Source: Streptomyces sp. NBC_01288 (GTDB lineage: Bacteria > Actinomycetota > Actinomycetes > Streptomycetales > Streptomycetaceae). From it: a stretch of DNA of 64,000 nt. Position 1 is the first letter of the stretch. Each line of letters begins with the position of its first letter. The stretch lies in contig NZ_CP108427.1 of the NCBI RefSeq assembly GCF_035982055.1, forward strand, positions 7,005,001 through 7,069,000. Reading direction: 5' to 3'. Both the position numbers and the translations under genes were made by a program. The notes beneath the pieces are model-generated. The model saw nothing but the letters and a program-made list of their open reading frames with translations. It had not been told where the DNA came from and did no database searches. Positions 49,779-59,628 of this stretch are shown here, in pieces.

Positions 49779-51242
49779 TCAGTCACGTGTGTCACTCATG
49801 TCGAACGTGCCGAGTCCCGTGGCGGACACGCCGTGTCCGGGGGGCTCGTGAAGCAGATCGAGGGTCAGCGCGGCGGTCCAGCTGAAGCCGGTCGCGCCGC
49901 ACGCCTCGCCGTCGTACGGGTCGACGTACTCGGCGAAGTCGGTGGCGGCGGCGGTCTCCAGGACCGCCGTGCGGAGCGCGTCCGCGCGCGCCCGCTCGCC
50001 GTGCAGCCGCAGGCCGCGCTCCAGCAGCCAGCTCGTGTTGAACCAGGCCGGCCCGCGCCAGTACCGGTGCGGGTCGAACGCCTCGCCCAACAGGTCGTAG
50101 CTGGGCGGGAGTCGAGTGGTGTCGCCGAGCCCGAAGTGCTGGCCGGACGCCGTGCGGACGAGGGCGGTGGTGATGTCCCGGGGCAGGTCGGGGAGGAGGA
50201 GCGGGATCAGGCCGGAGACGCTGCGCTCGGGGATCAGCCCCTCGCCCCGTACGTCGCGGCAGAAGAACATGCCCTCCGCCGGGTCCCACAGCCGCTCGAT
50301 CAGCACCCCGGTGAGTCGCTCCGCGCGTGCGTGCCGGGCCGTGCCCGTCGCGCCCAACTCCCGGGCGATACGGGCCAGTGCGTGCTCGGAGGCGATCAGC
50401 AGGGCGTTGAAGGACGGGTCCTCGACCGCGAACTCGCTTGCCCCGTCGGCGTATTCGCCGTCCCGGTAGTCCGTCGCGAGCCGCACGTAACGGCCGTAGT
50501 CGAGGTCCGTAGGCCGGTCCTCGGCGGCCCCGTGGTCGAGGTCGGCGCGGCGGAAGGAACGGGCCGGGGCCGGCGTGATCCGGCCCAACGGGGCGTCCCA
50601 GCAAGGGCTGTTGTCCATACCCTGTTCCCAGGGGTGCACGACCGACGCGAGGCCGCCTCCGCCCAGGTCCCGCCGGTGCAGCAGATAGCGGTGCCAGGCG
50701 GCCAGCCGGGGGTAGACACCGGCGAGGAAGCCACGTGCGCGGGAGAGGCCCGGATCGGCGCAGTGCACCAGCCACGCGGCCAGCGCGTGGACCGGTGGCT
50801 GCACGATGCCCGAGGTCTGTACGGTGCGCGGGGCGCCCGCGGTGCGTCCCGCGGTCGAGGAGCGCCAGAAGTCGGGGCTCGGGAAGTACGCGTCGAGCGG
50901 TACGGAGGGGTTGAAGACGATGTGCGGGATACGTCCGTCGCCCCACTGGGCGGCGAGCAGCGTCTCCAGCTCCGTCTGCGCCCGCAGCGGCGAGAGGTGC
51001 CGTAGACCGATGGCGATGAACGCGGAGTCCCAGGACCACTGGTGCGGATACAGACCGCGGGAGGGGACGGTTGAGGCACCCGTCCAGTTCCCTTCCAGTA
51101 CGGCAGCCGCCCTGAGGTGCAGCGAACCTGACAAGGGTGGCGGATCGTATACGAAGGTGCGTTCCACGGGGAGGGCTGTGAGCTGGGCAGTGCGATCCAC
51201 TCGGGACTCCACGAAACACATCGTGCCGACCGGTTCGGTCAT
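49779..51242 (-). CDS. Mannosylglycerate-hydrolase/trehalase-like (MGH1-type) glycoside hydrolase
   Basis: 487 aa, cytoplasmic. (alpha/alpha)6 toroid signatures: GLYPHQWSWDSAFIAIGLRHLSP, FWRSST, YWRGPAWFNTSWLLERGLRLHG and GEACGATGFSWTAALTLDLL, as in GH63-like enzymes that hydrolyse alpha-glucosides or mannosylglycerate. Probable acid Asp in WSWDSAF and base Glu near DGEACG. The ATG of MTEPVGTM was chosen as start. It is divergent from the ROK repressor, which probably controls it and the next glycosidase gene. Confidence 0.87.
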   Translation of the reverse strand: MTEPVGTMCFVESRVDRTAQLTALPVERTFVYDPPPLSGSLHLRAAAVLEGNWTGASTVPSRGLYPHQWSWDSAFIAIGLRHLSPLRAQTELETLLAAQWGDGRIPHIVFNPSVPLDAYFPSPDFWRSSTAGRTAGAPRTVQTSGIVQPPVHALAAWLVHCADPGLSRARGFLAGVYPRLAAWHRYLLHRRDLGGGGLASVVHPWEQGMDNSPCWDAPLGRITPAPARSFRRADLDHGAAEDRPTDLDYGRYVRLATDYRDGEYADGASEFAVEDPSFNALLIASEHALARIARELGATGTARHARAERLTGVLIERLWDPAEGMFFCRDVRGEGLIPERSVSGLIPLLLPDLPRDITTALVRTASGQHFGLGDTTRLPPSYDLLGEAFDPHRYWRGPAWFNTSWLLERGLRLHGERARADALRTAVLETAAATDFAEYVDPYDGEACGATGFSWTAALTLDLLHEPPGHGVSATGLGTFDMSDTRD

Positions 51243-51278
51243 GGCTACCGTAGGGTTACGTCTATTTAACACGCAAAA

Positions 51279-51302
51279 CTCAATATGTAATGCAGGGTTG
51301 AG
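51279..51302. promoter_or_regulatory. AT-rich inverted repeat CTCAA-N14-TTGAG at the ROK/glycosidase divergent promoter
   Basis: Five-base arms within a 78-bp AT-rich gap (51243-51320) shared by the divergent ROK and glycosidase genes. A plausible ROK operator; symmetry is short. Confidence 0.35.
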
Positions 51303-51320
51303 AAACACAAGGGGGTGCGC

Positions 51321-52523
51321 ATGACTGGACGAGGTCAAGCGAGCGCCGGCGATCTGCTCGAACTGGTACGCACCGGGCGCGCCACGACCCGCGGCGCCCT
51401 CCAACAGGTGACCGGACTCTCACGCGCGACCGTCGGCCAGCGCCTGGACCGGCTCTTCCGCGCGGGCTGGCTGCGCGAGGGCGCGGGCGGCCCGGTGGAC
51501 TCCCCGCTGGGCGGCAGACCCTCGATCACGCTGGAGTTCGACGACGCCCACGCCGTAGTCCTCGCGGCGGACCTGGACACCCGCCACGCGCGCGCGTGCG
51601 TCCTCACCCTCACCGGCGAGATCCTCGCCGAGCACGGCGGCACGCTGGTCATCGAGGACGGCCCGGACGCCGTACTCGGCGAACTCGGCCGCTGGTTCGC
51701 CGAGTTGCTGGAGAAGGCCGGGCATCGGGCGTCCGAGGTCTGCGGGATCGGTCTCGCCGTCCCGGGGCCCGTCGACAGCGAGACCGGCCGGGTCGTCCAG
51801 CCGCCGATGATGCCCGGCTGGGACGCCTACGACATAAGAGGCCGCCTGGCCCGCGCCTTCACCGAGCACACCGGCGCCCCCCGGGTCCCGGTCCTGGTCG
51901 ACAACGACGCCAACCTCATGGCCTACGGCGAACAGCGCACCGGCCACCCCGACTGCTCGGCCTTCGTCCTGGTCAAGGTGTCCACCGGTATCGGCGCGGG
52001 AGTGGTCGTCGGCGGTTCCATCTTCCGGGGGATCGACGGCGGCGCCGGCGACATCGGCCACATCCGCGTCCCGGCGGGCGCGCAGGCGCTGTGCCGTTGC
52101 GGGTCCTACGGCTGTCTCGCCGCCGTCGCCAGCGGTGGCGCCGTGGCGCGACGGCTGGCCGAGACCGGGGTGCCGGCGGCGTCCGGCTCGGATGTGCGGG
52201 ACCTGCTCGCGTCCGGGCATCCGGGAGCCGCCGCCTTCGCCCGCGAGGCGGGACGGCAGGTCGGGGACGTCCTGGCGACCGTGGTGACGCTGCTCAACCC
52301 CGGGGTCCTGATGATCGCGGGAGACCTGGCCGGCACCTCCTTCCTCACGGGCGTACGCGAGCTGCTGTACCAGCGGGCGCTGCCGCGCTCCACCGCTCAT
52401 CTGCACGTGCTGACCTCGCGGCTCGGCGAGCGGGCCGGGCTGGTGGGGGCGGGGGCGCTGGTCGTGGAGCACCTGTACGCGCCGGAGCGGGTCGAGGAAC
52501 GGCTGCTCGCGCTGGGCATGTGA
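51321..52523 (+). CDS. ROK-family transcriptional repressor (NagC/XylR-like)
   Basis: 400 aa. The winged HTH (TRGALQQVTGLSRATVGQRLDRLFRAGWLRE) is followed by a sugar-kinase-like ROK domain (VVLAADLDTRHARACVLTLTGE; VPVLVDNDANLMAYGEQ; VSTGIGAGVVVGGSIFRG; GDIGHIRV). The zinc motif reads CRCGSYGCLAAVAS, with Ala where most ROK proteins have Glu after GCL. It probably senses a sugar and represses the two divergent glycosidase genes. Start is the ATG after AAGGGGG, with an in-frame GTG six bases earlier. Confidence 0.92.
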   Translation: MTGRGQASAGDLLELVRTGRATTRGALQQVTGLSRATVGQRLDRLFRAGWLREGAGGPVDSPLGGRPSITLEFDDAHAVVLAADLDTRHARACVLTLTGEILAEHGGTLVIEDGPDAVLGELGRWFAELLEKAGHRASEVCGIGLAVPGPVDSETGRVVQPPMMPGWDAYDIRGRLARAFTEHTGAPRVPVLVDNDANLMAYGEQRTGHPDCSAFVLVKVSTGIGAGVVVGGSIFRGIDGGAGDIGHIRVPAGAQALCRCGSYGCLAAVASGGAVARRLAETGVPAASGSDVRDLLASGHPGAAAFAREAGRQVGDVLATVVTLLNPGVLMIAGDLAGTSFLTGVRELLYQRALPRSTAHLHVLTSRLGERAGLVGAGALVVEHLYAPERVEERLLALGM

Positions 52524-52649
52524 CGCCCGGGTTTCCGTCCCGAGACGCGTCCGGATGGTGAAATCCGGTCGGGTGTGGAAGCGTGATTCTCGCCACCTTT
52601 GATAGGGGTGGCGCTCAGGTGAGCGGATCTTGCGCGGCTGCACTTCTCC

Positions 52650-52676
52650 AAGGGGTGGCACTGCGTGCCACCCCTT
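52650..52676 (+). terminator. Hairpin terminator after the ROK gene
   Basis: AAGGGGTGGCA and TGCCACCCCTT form 11 perfect pairs around CTGCG. No U tract follows (GATCG), as is common for Streptomyces terminators. Confidence 0.7.
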
Positions 52677-52854
52677 GATCGTTCATCGATCGAAAACAGG
52701 CGAGCCGCAACCCGCTCGTATGAGCGAATAATCCCGCGCCTGAAGAGCGTTGCCTTCAAGAAGTGAAAACATCCGGCGGTGTTCGCTTGCCGAGCTTTGA
52801 CTTTCGATCCGCTGGCGGACTACCGGTTACAGACGCATGACGTGCAAGTGGACG

Positions 52855-52879
52855 TACCCAGACGCCTTCGATCTGGGTA
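52855..52879. promoter_or_regulatory. Perfect inverted repeat TACCCAGA-N9-TCTGGGTA in the ppdK leader
   Basis: Eight-base perfect arms ending 49 bp before the ppdK GTG. Either an operator overlapping the promoter or an RNA hairpin in the leader. The sequence continues into GTTCCTGGCC. Confidence 0.5.
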
Positions 52880-52928
52880 TGTTCCTGGCCGTCAGGGCAG
52901 CCACCCGCGTCCCGAGGAGTCGAGACCC

Positions 52929-55649
52929 GTGTCGGAAAACAAAGAACCCCACGTAGTGAAGTTCGTCTACGACTTCACCGAGGGAAACAAGGACCTCAAG
53001 GACCTCCTCGGCGGCAAGGGTGCCAACCTCGCCGAGATGACGAACCTGGGCCTTCCCGTCCCTCCCGGCTTCACCATCACCACCGAGGCGTGCAAGACCT
53101 ACCTCGACAGCGGGGACGAGCCGGCGGCACTGCGTGACGAGGTGAGTGCACACCTCGACGCGCTGGAGTCGACGATGGGCAAGAAGCTCGGGCAGGCCGA
53201 CGACCCCCTGCTCGTATCGGTCCGCTCCGGGGCGAAGTTCTCCATGCCCGGCATGATGGACACCGTCCTGAACATCGGCCTCTCCGACAAGTCCGTGCAG
53301 GGCCTGGCGAAGCAGGCAGGCGACGAGCGCTTCGCGTGGGACTCGTACCGCCGCCTGATCCAGATGTTCGGCAAGACCGTCCTCGGCGTCGAGGGCGACC
53401 TCTTCGAGGAGGCCCTCGACAAGGCCAAGGACGCCAAGAAGGTCGTCGTGGACACCGAGTTGGACGCGGCCGACCTGAAGAAGCTGGTCACCCGGTTCAA
53501 GCGGATCGTCAAGACCGAGGCCGGCCGCGACTTCCCGCAGGACCCGCGCGAGCAGATGGACCTCGCCATCCACGCGGTCTTCGACTCCTGGAACACCGAC
53601 CGCGCCAAGCTCTACCGCCGCCAGGAACGCATCCCGCACGACCTCGGCACGGCGGTCAACGTCTGCTCGATGGTCTTCGGCAACCTCGGCCCCGACTCGG
53701 GCACGGGTGTCGCGTTCACCCGCGACCCGGCCAGCGGCCACCAGGGCGTCTACGGCGACTACTTGCAGAACGCGCAGGGCGAGGATGTCGTAGCCGGCAT
53801 CCGAAACACCGTGCCCCTCGCGGAACTTGAGCAGATCGACAAGGCGTCGTACGACCAGCTCATGCAGATCATGAAGACCCTGGAGAACCACTACAAGGAT
53901 CTCTGCGACATCGAATTCACCATCGAGCGCGGGCAGTTGTGGATGCTCCAGACGCGGGTGGGGAAGCGGACGGCGGGTGCGGCCTTCCGTATCGCGACCC
54001 AGCTCGTCGACCAGGGTCTGATCGACGAGGCCGAGGCCCTCCAGCGGGTCACCGGCGCGCAGTTGGCGCAGCTGATGTTCCCGCGCTTCGACGACGAGGC
54101 GAAGGTCCAGCAGGTCGGCCGGGGCATCGCGGCCTCGCCGGGTGCGGCGGTCGGCAAGGCGGTCTTCGACTCGTACACGGCGGTGAAGTGGTCGCGTTCG
54201 GGCGAGAAGGTGATCCTGGTCCGCCGCGAGACGAACCCGGACGACCTCGACGGCATGATCGCGGCGGAGGGCATCCTCACGTCGCGCGGCGGCAAGACGT
54301 CCCACGCGGCGGTCGTGGCGCGGGGCATGGGCAAGACGTGCGTGTGCGGCGCGGAGGAGTTGGAGGTCGACACCAAGCGGCGCCGGATGACGGTGCCGGG
54401 TGGTCACGTGGTCGAGGAGGGCGACGTGATCTCGATCGACGGCTCCAGCGGCAAGGTGTACCTGGGTGAGGTCCCGGTGGTCCCGTCCCCGGTCGTGGAG
54501 TACTTCGAGGGCCGGATGCACGCGGGCGCCGACGACGCCGACGAGTTGGTCGAGGCGGTCCACCGGATCATCGGATACGCGGACCGCGTACGCCGGTTGA
54601 GGGTGCGCGCCAACGCCGACAACGCCGAGGACGCGCTGCGCGCCCGCCGCTTCGGGGCCCAGGGCATCGGCCTCTGCCGTACGGAGCACATGTTCCTGGG
54701 CGACCGCCGCGAGTTGGTGGAACGCCTGATCCTGGCCGACACGGACACTGAACGCGAGGAGTCCCTCAAGGCTCTTCTCCCGCTCCAGAAGGCCGACTTC
54801 GTCGAGTTGTTCAAGGCGATGGACGGACTCCCGGTCACCGTCCGCCTGTTGGACCCGCCGCTGCACGAATTCCTGCCGGACATCACGGAGTTGTCCGTCC
54901 GGGTGGCCTTGGCGGAGTCCCGCCAGGAGTCCCACGAGAACGACCTCCGCCTCCTCCAGGCGGTCCACCGCCTGCACGAGCAGAACCCGATGCTGGGCCT
55001 GCGGGGCGTGCGGTTGGGTCTGGTGATTCCGGGCTTGTTCACGATGCAGGTGCGGGCGATCGCCGAAGCCGCCGCCGAACGCAAGGCGGCGAAGGGCGAC
55101 CCGCGCGCGGAGATCATGATCCCGCTCGTCGGCACGGTCCAGGAGTTGGAGATCGTCCGCGAGGAGGCCGACCAGGTCGTAGCGGAGGTGGAGGCGGCGA
55201 CGGGCACGTCCCTGAAGCTGTCCATCGGCACGATGATCGAACTCCCGCGTGCGGCCCTGACGGCGGGCCAGATCGCGGAGGCGGCGGAGTTCTTCTCGTT
55301 CGGCACGAACGACCTCACGCAGACGGTATGGGGCTTCAGCCGGGACGACGTAGAGGCCTCGTTCTTCACGGCCTACCTGGAGAAGGGCATCTTCGGAGTC
55401 AGCCCCTTCGAGACGATCGACCGCGACGGCGTCGGCTCCCTGGTGAAACTCGCGGCGAAGGCGGGCCGCGAAACCCGCCCGGACCTCAAGCTCGGCGTCT
55501 GCGGCGAACACGGCGGCGACCCGGAGTCGGTCCACTTCTTCCACGAGGTCGGACTGGACTACGTGTCGTGCTCGCCGTTCCGGATTCCGGTGGCCCGGCT
55601 TGAGGCGGGGCGGGCGGCTTCGGTGGCGCAGGGGAGCGACCACCGCTGA
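52929..55649 (+). CDS. ppdK: Pyruvate, phosphate dikinase
   Basis: 906 aa, GTG start after GAGGAG. Interconverts ATP, pyruvate and phosphate with AMP, PEP and diphosphate. ATP-grasp N-terminal domain (FTEGNKDLKDLLGGKGANLAEM, VSVRSGAKFSMPGMMDTVLN), phosphohistidine domain with catalytic His in SRGGKTSHAAVVARGMGKTC, and C-terminal TIM barrel for PEP/pyruvate with the catalytic Cys in LGVCGEHGGDPESVHFF. Length is normal. It directs carbon at the PEP-pyruvate node, probably for gluconeogenic growth. A hairpin follows the stop. Confidence 0.97.
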   Translation: MSENKEPHVVKFVYDFTEGNKDLKDLLGGKGANLAEMTNLGLPVPPGFTITTEACKTYLDSGDEPAALRDEVSAHLDALESTMGKKLGQADDPLLVSVRSGAKFSMPGMMDTVLNIGLSDKSVQGLAKQAGDERFAWDSYRRLIQMFGKTVLGVEGDLFEEALDKAKDAKKVVVDTELDAADLKKLVTRFKRIVKTEAGRDFPQDPREQMDLAIHAVFDSWNTDRAKLYRRQERIPHDLGTAVNVCSMVFGNLGPDSGTGVAFTRDPASGHQGVYGDYLQNAQGEDVVAGIRNTVPLAELEQIDKASYDQLMQIMKTLENHYKDLCDIEFTIERGQLWMLQTRVGKRTAGAAFRIATQLVDQGLIDEAEALQRVTGAQLAQLMFPRFDDEAKVQQVGRGIAASPGAAVGKAVFDSYTAVKWSRSGEKVILVRRETNPDDLDGMIAAEGILTSRGGKTSHAAVVARGMGKTCVCGAEELEVDTKRRRMTVPGGHVVEEGDVISIDGSSGKVYLGEVPVVPSPVVEYFEGRMHAGADDADELVEAVHRIIGYADRVRRLRVRANADNAEDALRARRFGAQGIGLCRTEHMFLGDRRELVERLILADTDTEREESLKALLPLQKADFVELFKAMDGLPVTVRLLDPPLHEFLPDITELSVRVALAESRQESHENDLRLLQAVHRLHEQNPMLGLRGVRLGLVIPGLFTMQVRAIAEAAAERKAAKGDPRAEIMIPLVGTVQELEIVREEADQVVAEVEAATGTSLKLSIGTMIELPRAALTAGQIAEAAEFFSFGTNDLTQTVWGFSRDDVEASFFTAYLEKGIFGVSPFETIDRDGVGSLVKLAAKAGRETRPDLKLGVCGEHGGDPESVHFFHEVGLDYVSCSPFRIPVARLEAGRAASVAQGSDHR

Positions 55650-55655
55650 CGGACC

Positions 55656-55707
55656 CCGGAACTGCCGTCGGTCATCCTGACCCTCACCGACGCGGCGGCG
55701 GTTCCGG
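55656..55707 (+). terminator. Hairpin after ppdK
   Basis: CCGGAAC (55656-55662) pairs with GTTCCGG (55701-55707), and inner TCGGT with ACCGA, seven bases after the stop codon. No U tract. Confidence 0.45.
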
Positions 55708-55805
55708 ATCACGAGGGGAGGGGCGGGACCCTGTGCGGGGGTGCCGCCCCTCTCCGTGGTCCACCGGTCGCGAGGAGGGCTCGGCGGACCGCCGCCGGAC
55801 AGGCC

Positions 55806-56234
55806 CTAGGGGCGGATGTAGGGCCGGGTCATGATCTCCATGTTGTGGCCGGCCGGGTCCTCGAAGTACGCGCCGTGACCGCCGAACAGGCGGTTGATCC
55901 CGCCGGGTTCGGTGTGGTGGGGGTCGGCGTAGTAGGTGACCCCCACCGCCTCCAGACGGGCGATCATGGCGTCGAACTGCGCCTCGGGCACGAGAAACGC
56001 GTAGTGCTGCGACTGGATCGGCTCGTCCCGCTTCTCGTAGTAGTCGAGCGTCACGCCGTTGCCGAGGTCGACGGGGAGGAAGGGCCCGAACGGAGCACCG
56101 ACCTTCAGCCCCAGGATCGCGGCGAGGAACTCGGCCGACAGGTGCCGGTCCCTGGCGTAGACGGCGGTGTGGTTCAACTGGACGGCGGTCGCCGACAGTT
56201 CGGATTCGTGCGGGTGCTGTTGGGCGTACGGCAT
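55806..56234 (-). CDS. VOC-superfamily (glyoxalase-like) protein
   Basis: 142 aa. The two-repeat VOC fold is clear: VQLNHTAVYARDRHLSAEFLAAILGLKVG, QSQHYAFLVPEAQFDAMIARLEAVGV, and GAYFEDPAGHNMEIMTRPY. The metal ligands of the family are plausible as His in LNHTAV, His in SQHYAF and Glu in NMEIMT, so it could be an active dioxygenase or lyase. Stands alone between ppdK and an unrelated gene. Confidence 0.85.
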   Translation of the reverse strand: MPYAQQHPHESELSATAVQLNHTAVYARDRHLSAEFLAAILGLKVGAPFGPFLPVDLGNGVTLDYYEKRDEPIQSQHYAFLVPEAQFDAMIARLEAVGVTYYADPHHTEPGGINRLFGGHGAYFEDPAGHNMEIMTRPYIRP

Positions 56235-56501
56235 CAGTGGAGTGTCTCCGGGTCTTTGGATCCGCTGGGAGGGGCGCCGTATGCGGGCGCCGGTTCAAAG
56301 ACGCGGAGAAGGGGCGGGCCTCTGGCCCGCCTCGCGCTCACGCCGAGGCCGGGACCCCAACTCGTGAATGGCCCATGGCCGACCCGGCAGTCACCCGACC
56401 GACCCTAGTGGCCAACTGCGCGCTGGGGCAACGGCGTTGTCACCAGGCGGCTCCACCGAGGCCCGGCGGCAGCGTCACCTGCCACCCGACCTCGGCCACC
56501 G

Positions 56502-57017
<516 letters not shown>

Positions 57018-57201
57018 CTCGTCCCCCTGTGTCCGGTGAGACATGGACCGTATTGCCCCGGTGAGGGCGGTGAAGGAAGAGTGACCATCTCGTGATGGAT
57101 ATGTCGCTCGGTGTGAGCGGAGCGGTGGCGGGTCGGCTCTCGTACGCTGAGATCCCAACCGCTCGCCGACGCTTGTCCGCACTCACCGAGGGAGCCCGAT
57201 C

Positions 57202-58128
57202 ATGTCCGGCTGGAACGAGAAGGCCGTCCCCGACCAGCGCGGCCGGGTCGCCGTCGTCACCGGGGCCAACAGCGGGCTCGGCTACGTCACCGCGCGCGAG
57301 CTGGCCCGCAAGGGTGCCCGGGTGGTGCTCGCCTGCCGGAGTGAGGTGCGGGGGAGTGCGGCCGCCGACCGGATCGTGGCCGAAGTGCCGGGCGCCGAGG
57401 CGCAGTTCGGGCGGCTGGATCTCGGGGACCTCGCGTCCGTACGGGAGTTCGCGGACACCTTTCCCTACGAGCGGCTCGATCTGCTCGTCAACAACGCCGG
57501 CGTCATGGCGATGCCGTACGGCACCACGGTGGACGGGTTCGAGACGCAGTTCGGGGTCAACCACCTGGGGCACTTCGCGCTCACCGGGCTGCTGTTGCCG
57601 GCGCTGCTCGACGCGCCCGACGCGCGGATCGTCACGCTCTCCAGCTTCATGCACGTGCTCGCCAACATCGACATCGACGACCTCAACAGCGAGCGCCGGT
57701 ACAGCCGTTGGACCGCGTACTCCCGTTCCAAGACCGCCAACCTGCTCTTCACGCACGAGCTGGCGCGGCGGCTCGCGGCGGCCGGTTCGGGAGTGGTCGC
57801 GACCGCCGCCCACCCCGGATACGCGGCCACCAACCTCCAGACCGCCGGGCCGCAGGCGGAGGGACGCAGGGGTGCCGAGCGGCTCATGGAGATCGGCAAC
57901 CGGGTCTTCGCCCAGTCGGCGGAGGCGGGCGCGCTGCCCTCCCTCTACGCGGCCACCGCCCCCGACGTGCGACCTGATGCGTTCTTCGGCCCCCGTATCG
58001 CCATGTGGCGCGGGGCGCCCGCGCCGTCCTGGCGGGCACCCTGGACTCTCAACGACGCTATGGGGCAACGCCTTTGGGCCGCTTCGGAGGAGCTGACGGG
58101 GGTTGTGTACGACCAACTCAAGGCGTGA
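57202..58128 (+). CDS. Short-chain dehydrogenase/reductase (retinol-dehydrogenase-like)
   Basis: 308 aa. The cofactor motif is VTGANSGLGYVTARELARKGARVVLACR (TGxxxGxG), NNAGVM is conserved, the catalytic residues are Ser in IVTLSSFMH and Y-x3-K in YSRSKTANLL. The Arg after the glycine motif suggests NADPH use. It resembles the dehydrogenases of the retinol/WWOX type that are common in Streptomyces; substrate unknown. Confidence 0.92.
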   Translation: MSGWNEKAVPDQRGRVAVVTGANSGLGYVTARELARKGARVVLACRSEVRGSAAADRIVAEVPGAEAQFGRLDLGDLASVREFADTFPYERLDLLVNNAGVMAMPYGTTVDGFETQFGVNHLGHFALTGLLLPALLDAPDARIVTLSSFMHVLANIDIDDLNSERRYSRWTAYSRSKTANLLFTHELARRLAAAGSGVVATAAHPGYAATNLQTAGPQAEGRRGAERLMEIGNRVFAQSAEAGALPSLYAATAPDVRPDAFFGPRIAMWRGAPAPSWRAPWTLNDAMGQRLWAASEELTGVVYDQLKA

Positions 58129-58167
58129 GTCGTCGGGTTACCGGAATTCAAGCCAGGCCCCTGAGCC

Positions 58168-58950
58168 TCAAGCCGTCGCGCCGCTGTCCACCACCAGGTC
58201 CGTGCCCACCACCGACGCCGCGTCGTCCGAGGCCAAGTAGAGGACGGCGGCGGCGACTTCGGACGTGGCGGAGATACGGCCCAGGGGGAGCGTGACCCGT
58301 ACCCGTTCGGCGCGGTCGGCCTCCGTCTCGCCGGCGCGCAGGGACATGGGGGTGTCGGTGGCACCGGGGCTGACCACGTTGATGCGGACGCCCTCGCGGA
58401 TGTGGTCCACGGCTGCGCCCTTGCTCAGTACGGCTACGGCGGCCTTGGACGCGGCGTAGGCGGCGGCACCGGGGCTGCTCGTGTGCACGCCGAAGGTCGA
58501 CGCCACGTTCACGATCGCGCCGCCGGACGGCTGGACGCGCATCTGCGCGATCTCGGCACGCAGGGCCAGGAACACGCCGGTCACGTTGATGTCGAGTTGG
58601 GCGCGCCAGTCCTCCTCGGTGAGGTCGGCGAGGGGTTGCCCGCCCCGGAAGATCCCCGCGTTGTTGACGGCCACGTCGAGCGAGCCGTACCGGTCGACGG
58701 CTGCCTGTACCAGGGCGTGGGCGTCAACTGCCCTCGAGACATCGGCAGTTACCGCGAAGGCATTCCCGCCTCCGCCCTGAGCCCCGACCCCGGCCTCGAT
58801 CAACGCGACGGTCTCGACGAGTGGTTCGCGTCGGCGTCCTGCTACGACGACGTTCGCCCCCTCCGCCGCGAACGCGAGGGCGATCGCCCGCCCGATACCC
58901 GACCCCGCCCCGGTGACGAGGGCTGTCCTGCCGGAGAAGCGGTTGCTCAT
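58168..58950 (-). CDS. Short-chain dehydrogenase/reductase (FabG-like)
   Basis: 260 aa. TGxxxGIG motif (VTGAGSGIGRAIALAFAAEGANVVVAGRR), NNAG (VAVNNAGIF), catalytic Ser in IVNVASTFG and Y-x3-K in YAASKAAVAVLSKGAA, and the C-terminal SPGATDTPM. Oxidoreductase of unknown substrate. The TetR gene lies upstream on the same strand, and a TetR-type palindrome sits 17 bp before this start, so it is probably the repressor's target. Confidence 0.92.
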   Translation of the reverse strand: MSNRFSGRTALVTGAGSGIGRAIALAFAAEGANVVVAGRRREPLVETVALIEAGVGAQGGGGNAFAVTADVSRAVDAHALVQAAVDRYGSLDVAVNNAGIFRGGQPLADLTEEDWRAQLDINVTGVFLALRAEIAQMRVQPSGGAIVNVASTFGVHTSSPGAAAYAASKAAVAVLSKGAAVDHIREGVRINVVSPGATDTPMSLRAGETEADRAERVRVTLPLGRISATSEVAAAVLYLASDDAASVVGTDLVVDSGATA

Positions 58951-58965
58951 GGGCGAGCCTCTTTC

Positions 58966-58982
58966 TTGACCGATCGGTTCAG
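58966..58982. promoter_or_regulatory. Palindrome TTGACCGATCGGTTCAG upstream of the SDR gene (probable TetR operator)
   Basis: Centred on ACCGATCGGT, typical of TetR/AcrR sites, 16 bp before the SDR start. A related half-site precedes the tetR gene at 59629-59642. Confidence 0.6.
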
Positions 58983-59020
58983 TATGGGTTCATGAAAACG
59001 CGCCCTGGAGCAGCGTGGGG

Positions 59021-59605
59021 TCAGTCCAGCAACGTCAACGCCTGCTCCGCCGCGTCCCGCACCCGCGCCGGGTCCCCGGACGCCCGGCCGACCACCCGCA
59101 ACCCCTGCATCAGCACCAGCAGCATGCGCGCGAGGGCGAGCGGATCGCGGTCGGCGGGCAACTCGCCCTGCGCCTGCGCGCGCACCAGCGCCGAGCGCAA
59201 CACCGCTTCCAGCTGGTCCCAGTTGCGCTCGACCAGCCGGGTCGCGGCCGCGTCGTGCGGGGCGAGTTCGGCGGCCGTGTTGGTCACCATGCAGCCCAGC
59301 GGCCGTAGTTGTTCGTCCGCCGCCTCGGCCGCGTACCGCCGTACGATCGCTCGCACGGGCGGCAACGCGGGGCCCGGCTGGGACAACTCCCGCACCATCG
59401 GGGTGAGTCCGGACCGGTCGTAGCTCTCCAGGGCCTTCAGGTACAGATCGTGCTTGTTGCCGAAGGTCGCGTAGATGCTGGCCCGCCCGATGCCGAGGTG
59501 CTCGACGATGTCGGACATCGACGTCGCCTCGTAGCCGCGCCGCCAGAACAGCTCCAGGGCTGCCCGCAGCGCGGCCTCGGGATCGAACTCCTTGGTCCTG
59601 GCCAC
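59021..59605 (-). CDS. TetR/AcrR-family transcriptional repressor
   Basis: 194 aa. HTH: AALRAALELFWRRGYEATSMSDIVEHLGIGRASIYATFGNKHDLY. The C-terminal domain (GCMVTNTAAELAPHDAA, DPLALARMLLVLMQGLRVVGRA) matches the TetR_C subgroup common beside SDR genes that sense electrophiles or quinones. Probably represses itself and the downstream SDR gene. Confidence 0.92.
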   Translation of the reverse strand: MARTKEFDPEAALRAALELFWRRGYEATSMSDIVEHLGIGRASIYATFGNKHDLYLKALESYDRSGLTPMVRELSQPGPALPPVRAIVRRYAAEAADEQLRPLGCMVTNTAAELAPHDAAATRLVERNWDQLEAVLRSALVRAQAQGELPADRDPLALARMLLVLMQGLRVVGRASGDPARVRDAAEQALTLLD

Positions 59606-59628
59606 GCCCGACAGCCTAGGTTTATCGA

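Larger units (their letters stand above)
52524..52928. other. 405-bp non-coding region between the ROK gene and ppdK
   Basis: No protein-coding gene is seen. It holds a perfect 11-bp hairpin that probably terminates the ROK transcript, an AT-richer stretch around 52680-52800 where the ppdK promoter should lie (no confident -10/-35), and a perfect inverted repeat about 50 bp before the ppdK start. A long 5' leader on ppdK is possible. Confidence 0.6.

Noticed and set aside
52827..55712. Minus-strand frame of 961 codons opposite ppdK
   Set aside because: Shadow of ppdK caused by GC bias; composition is Arg/Leu/Val/Asp-rich without any domain.
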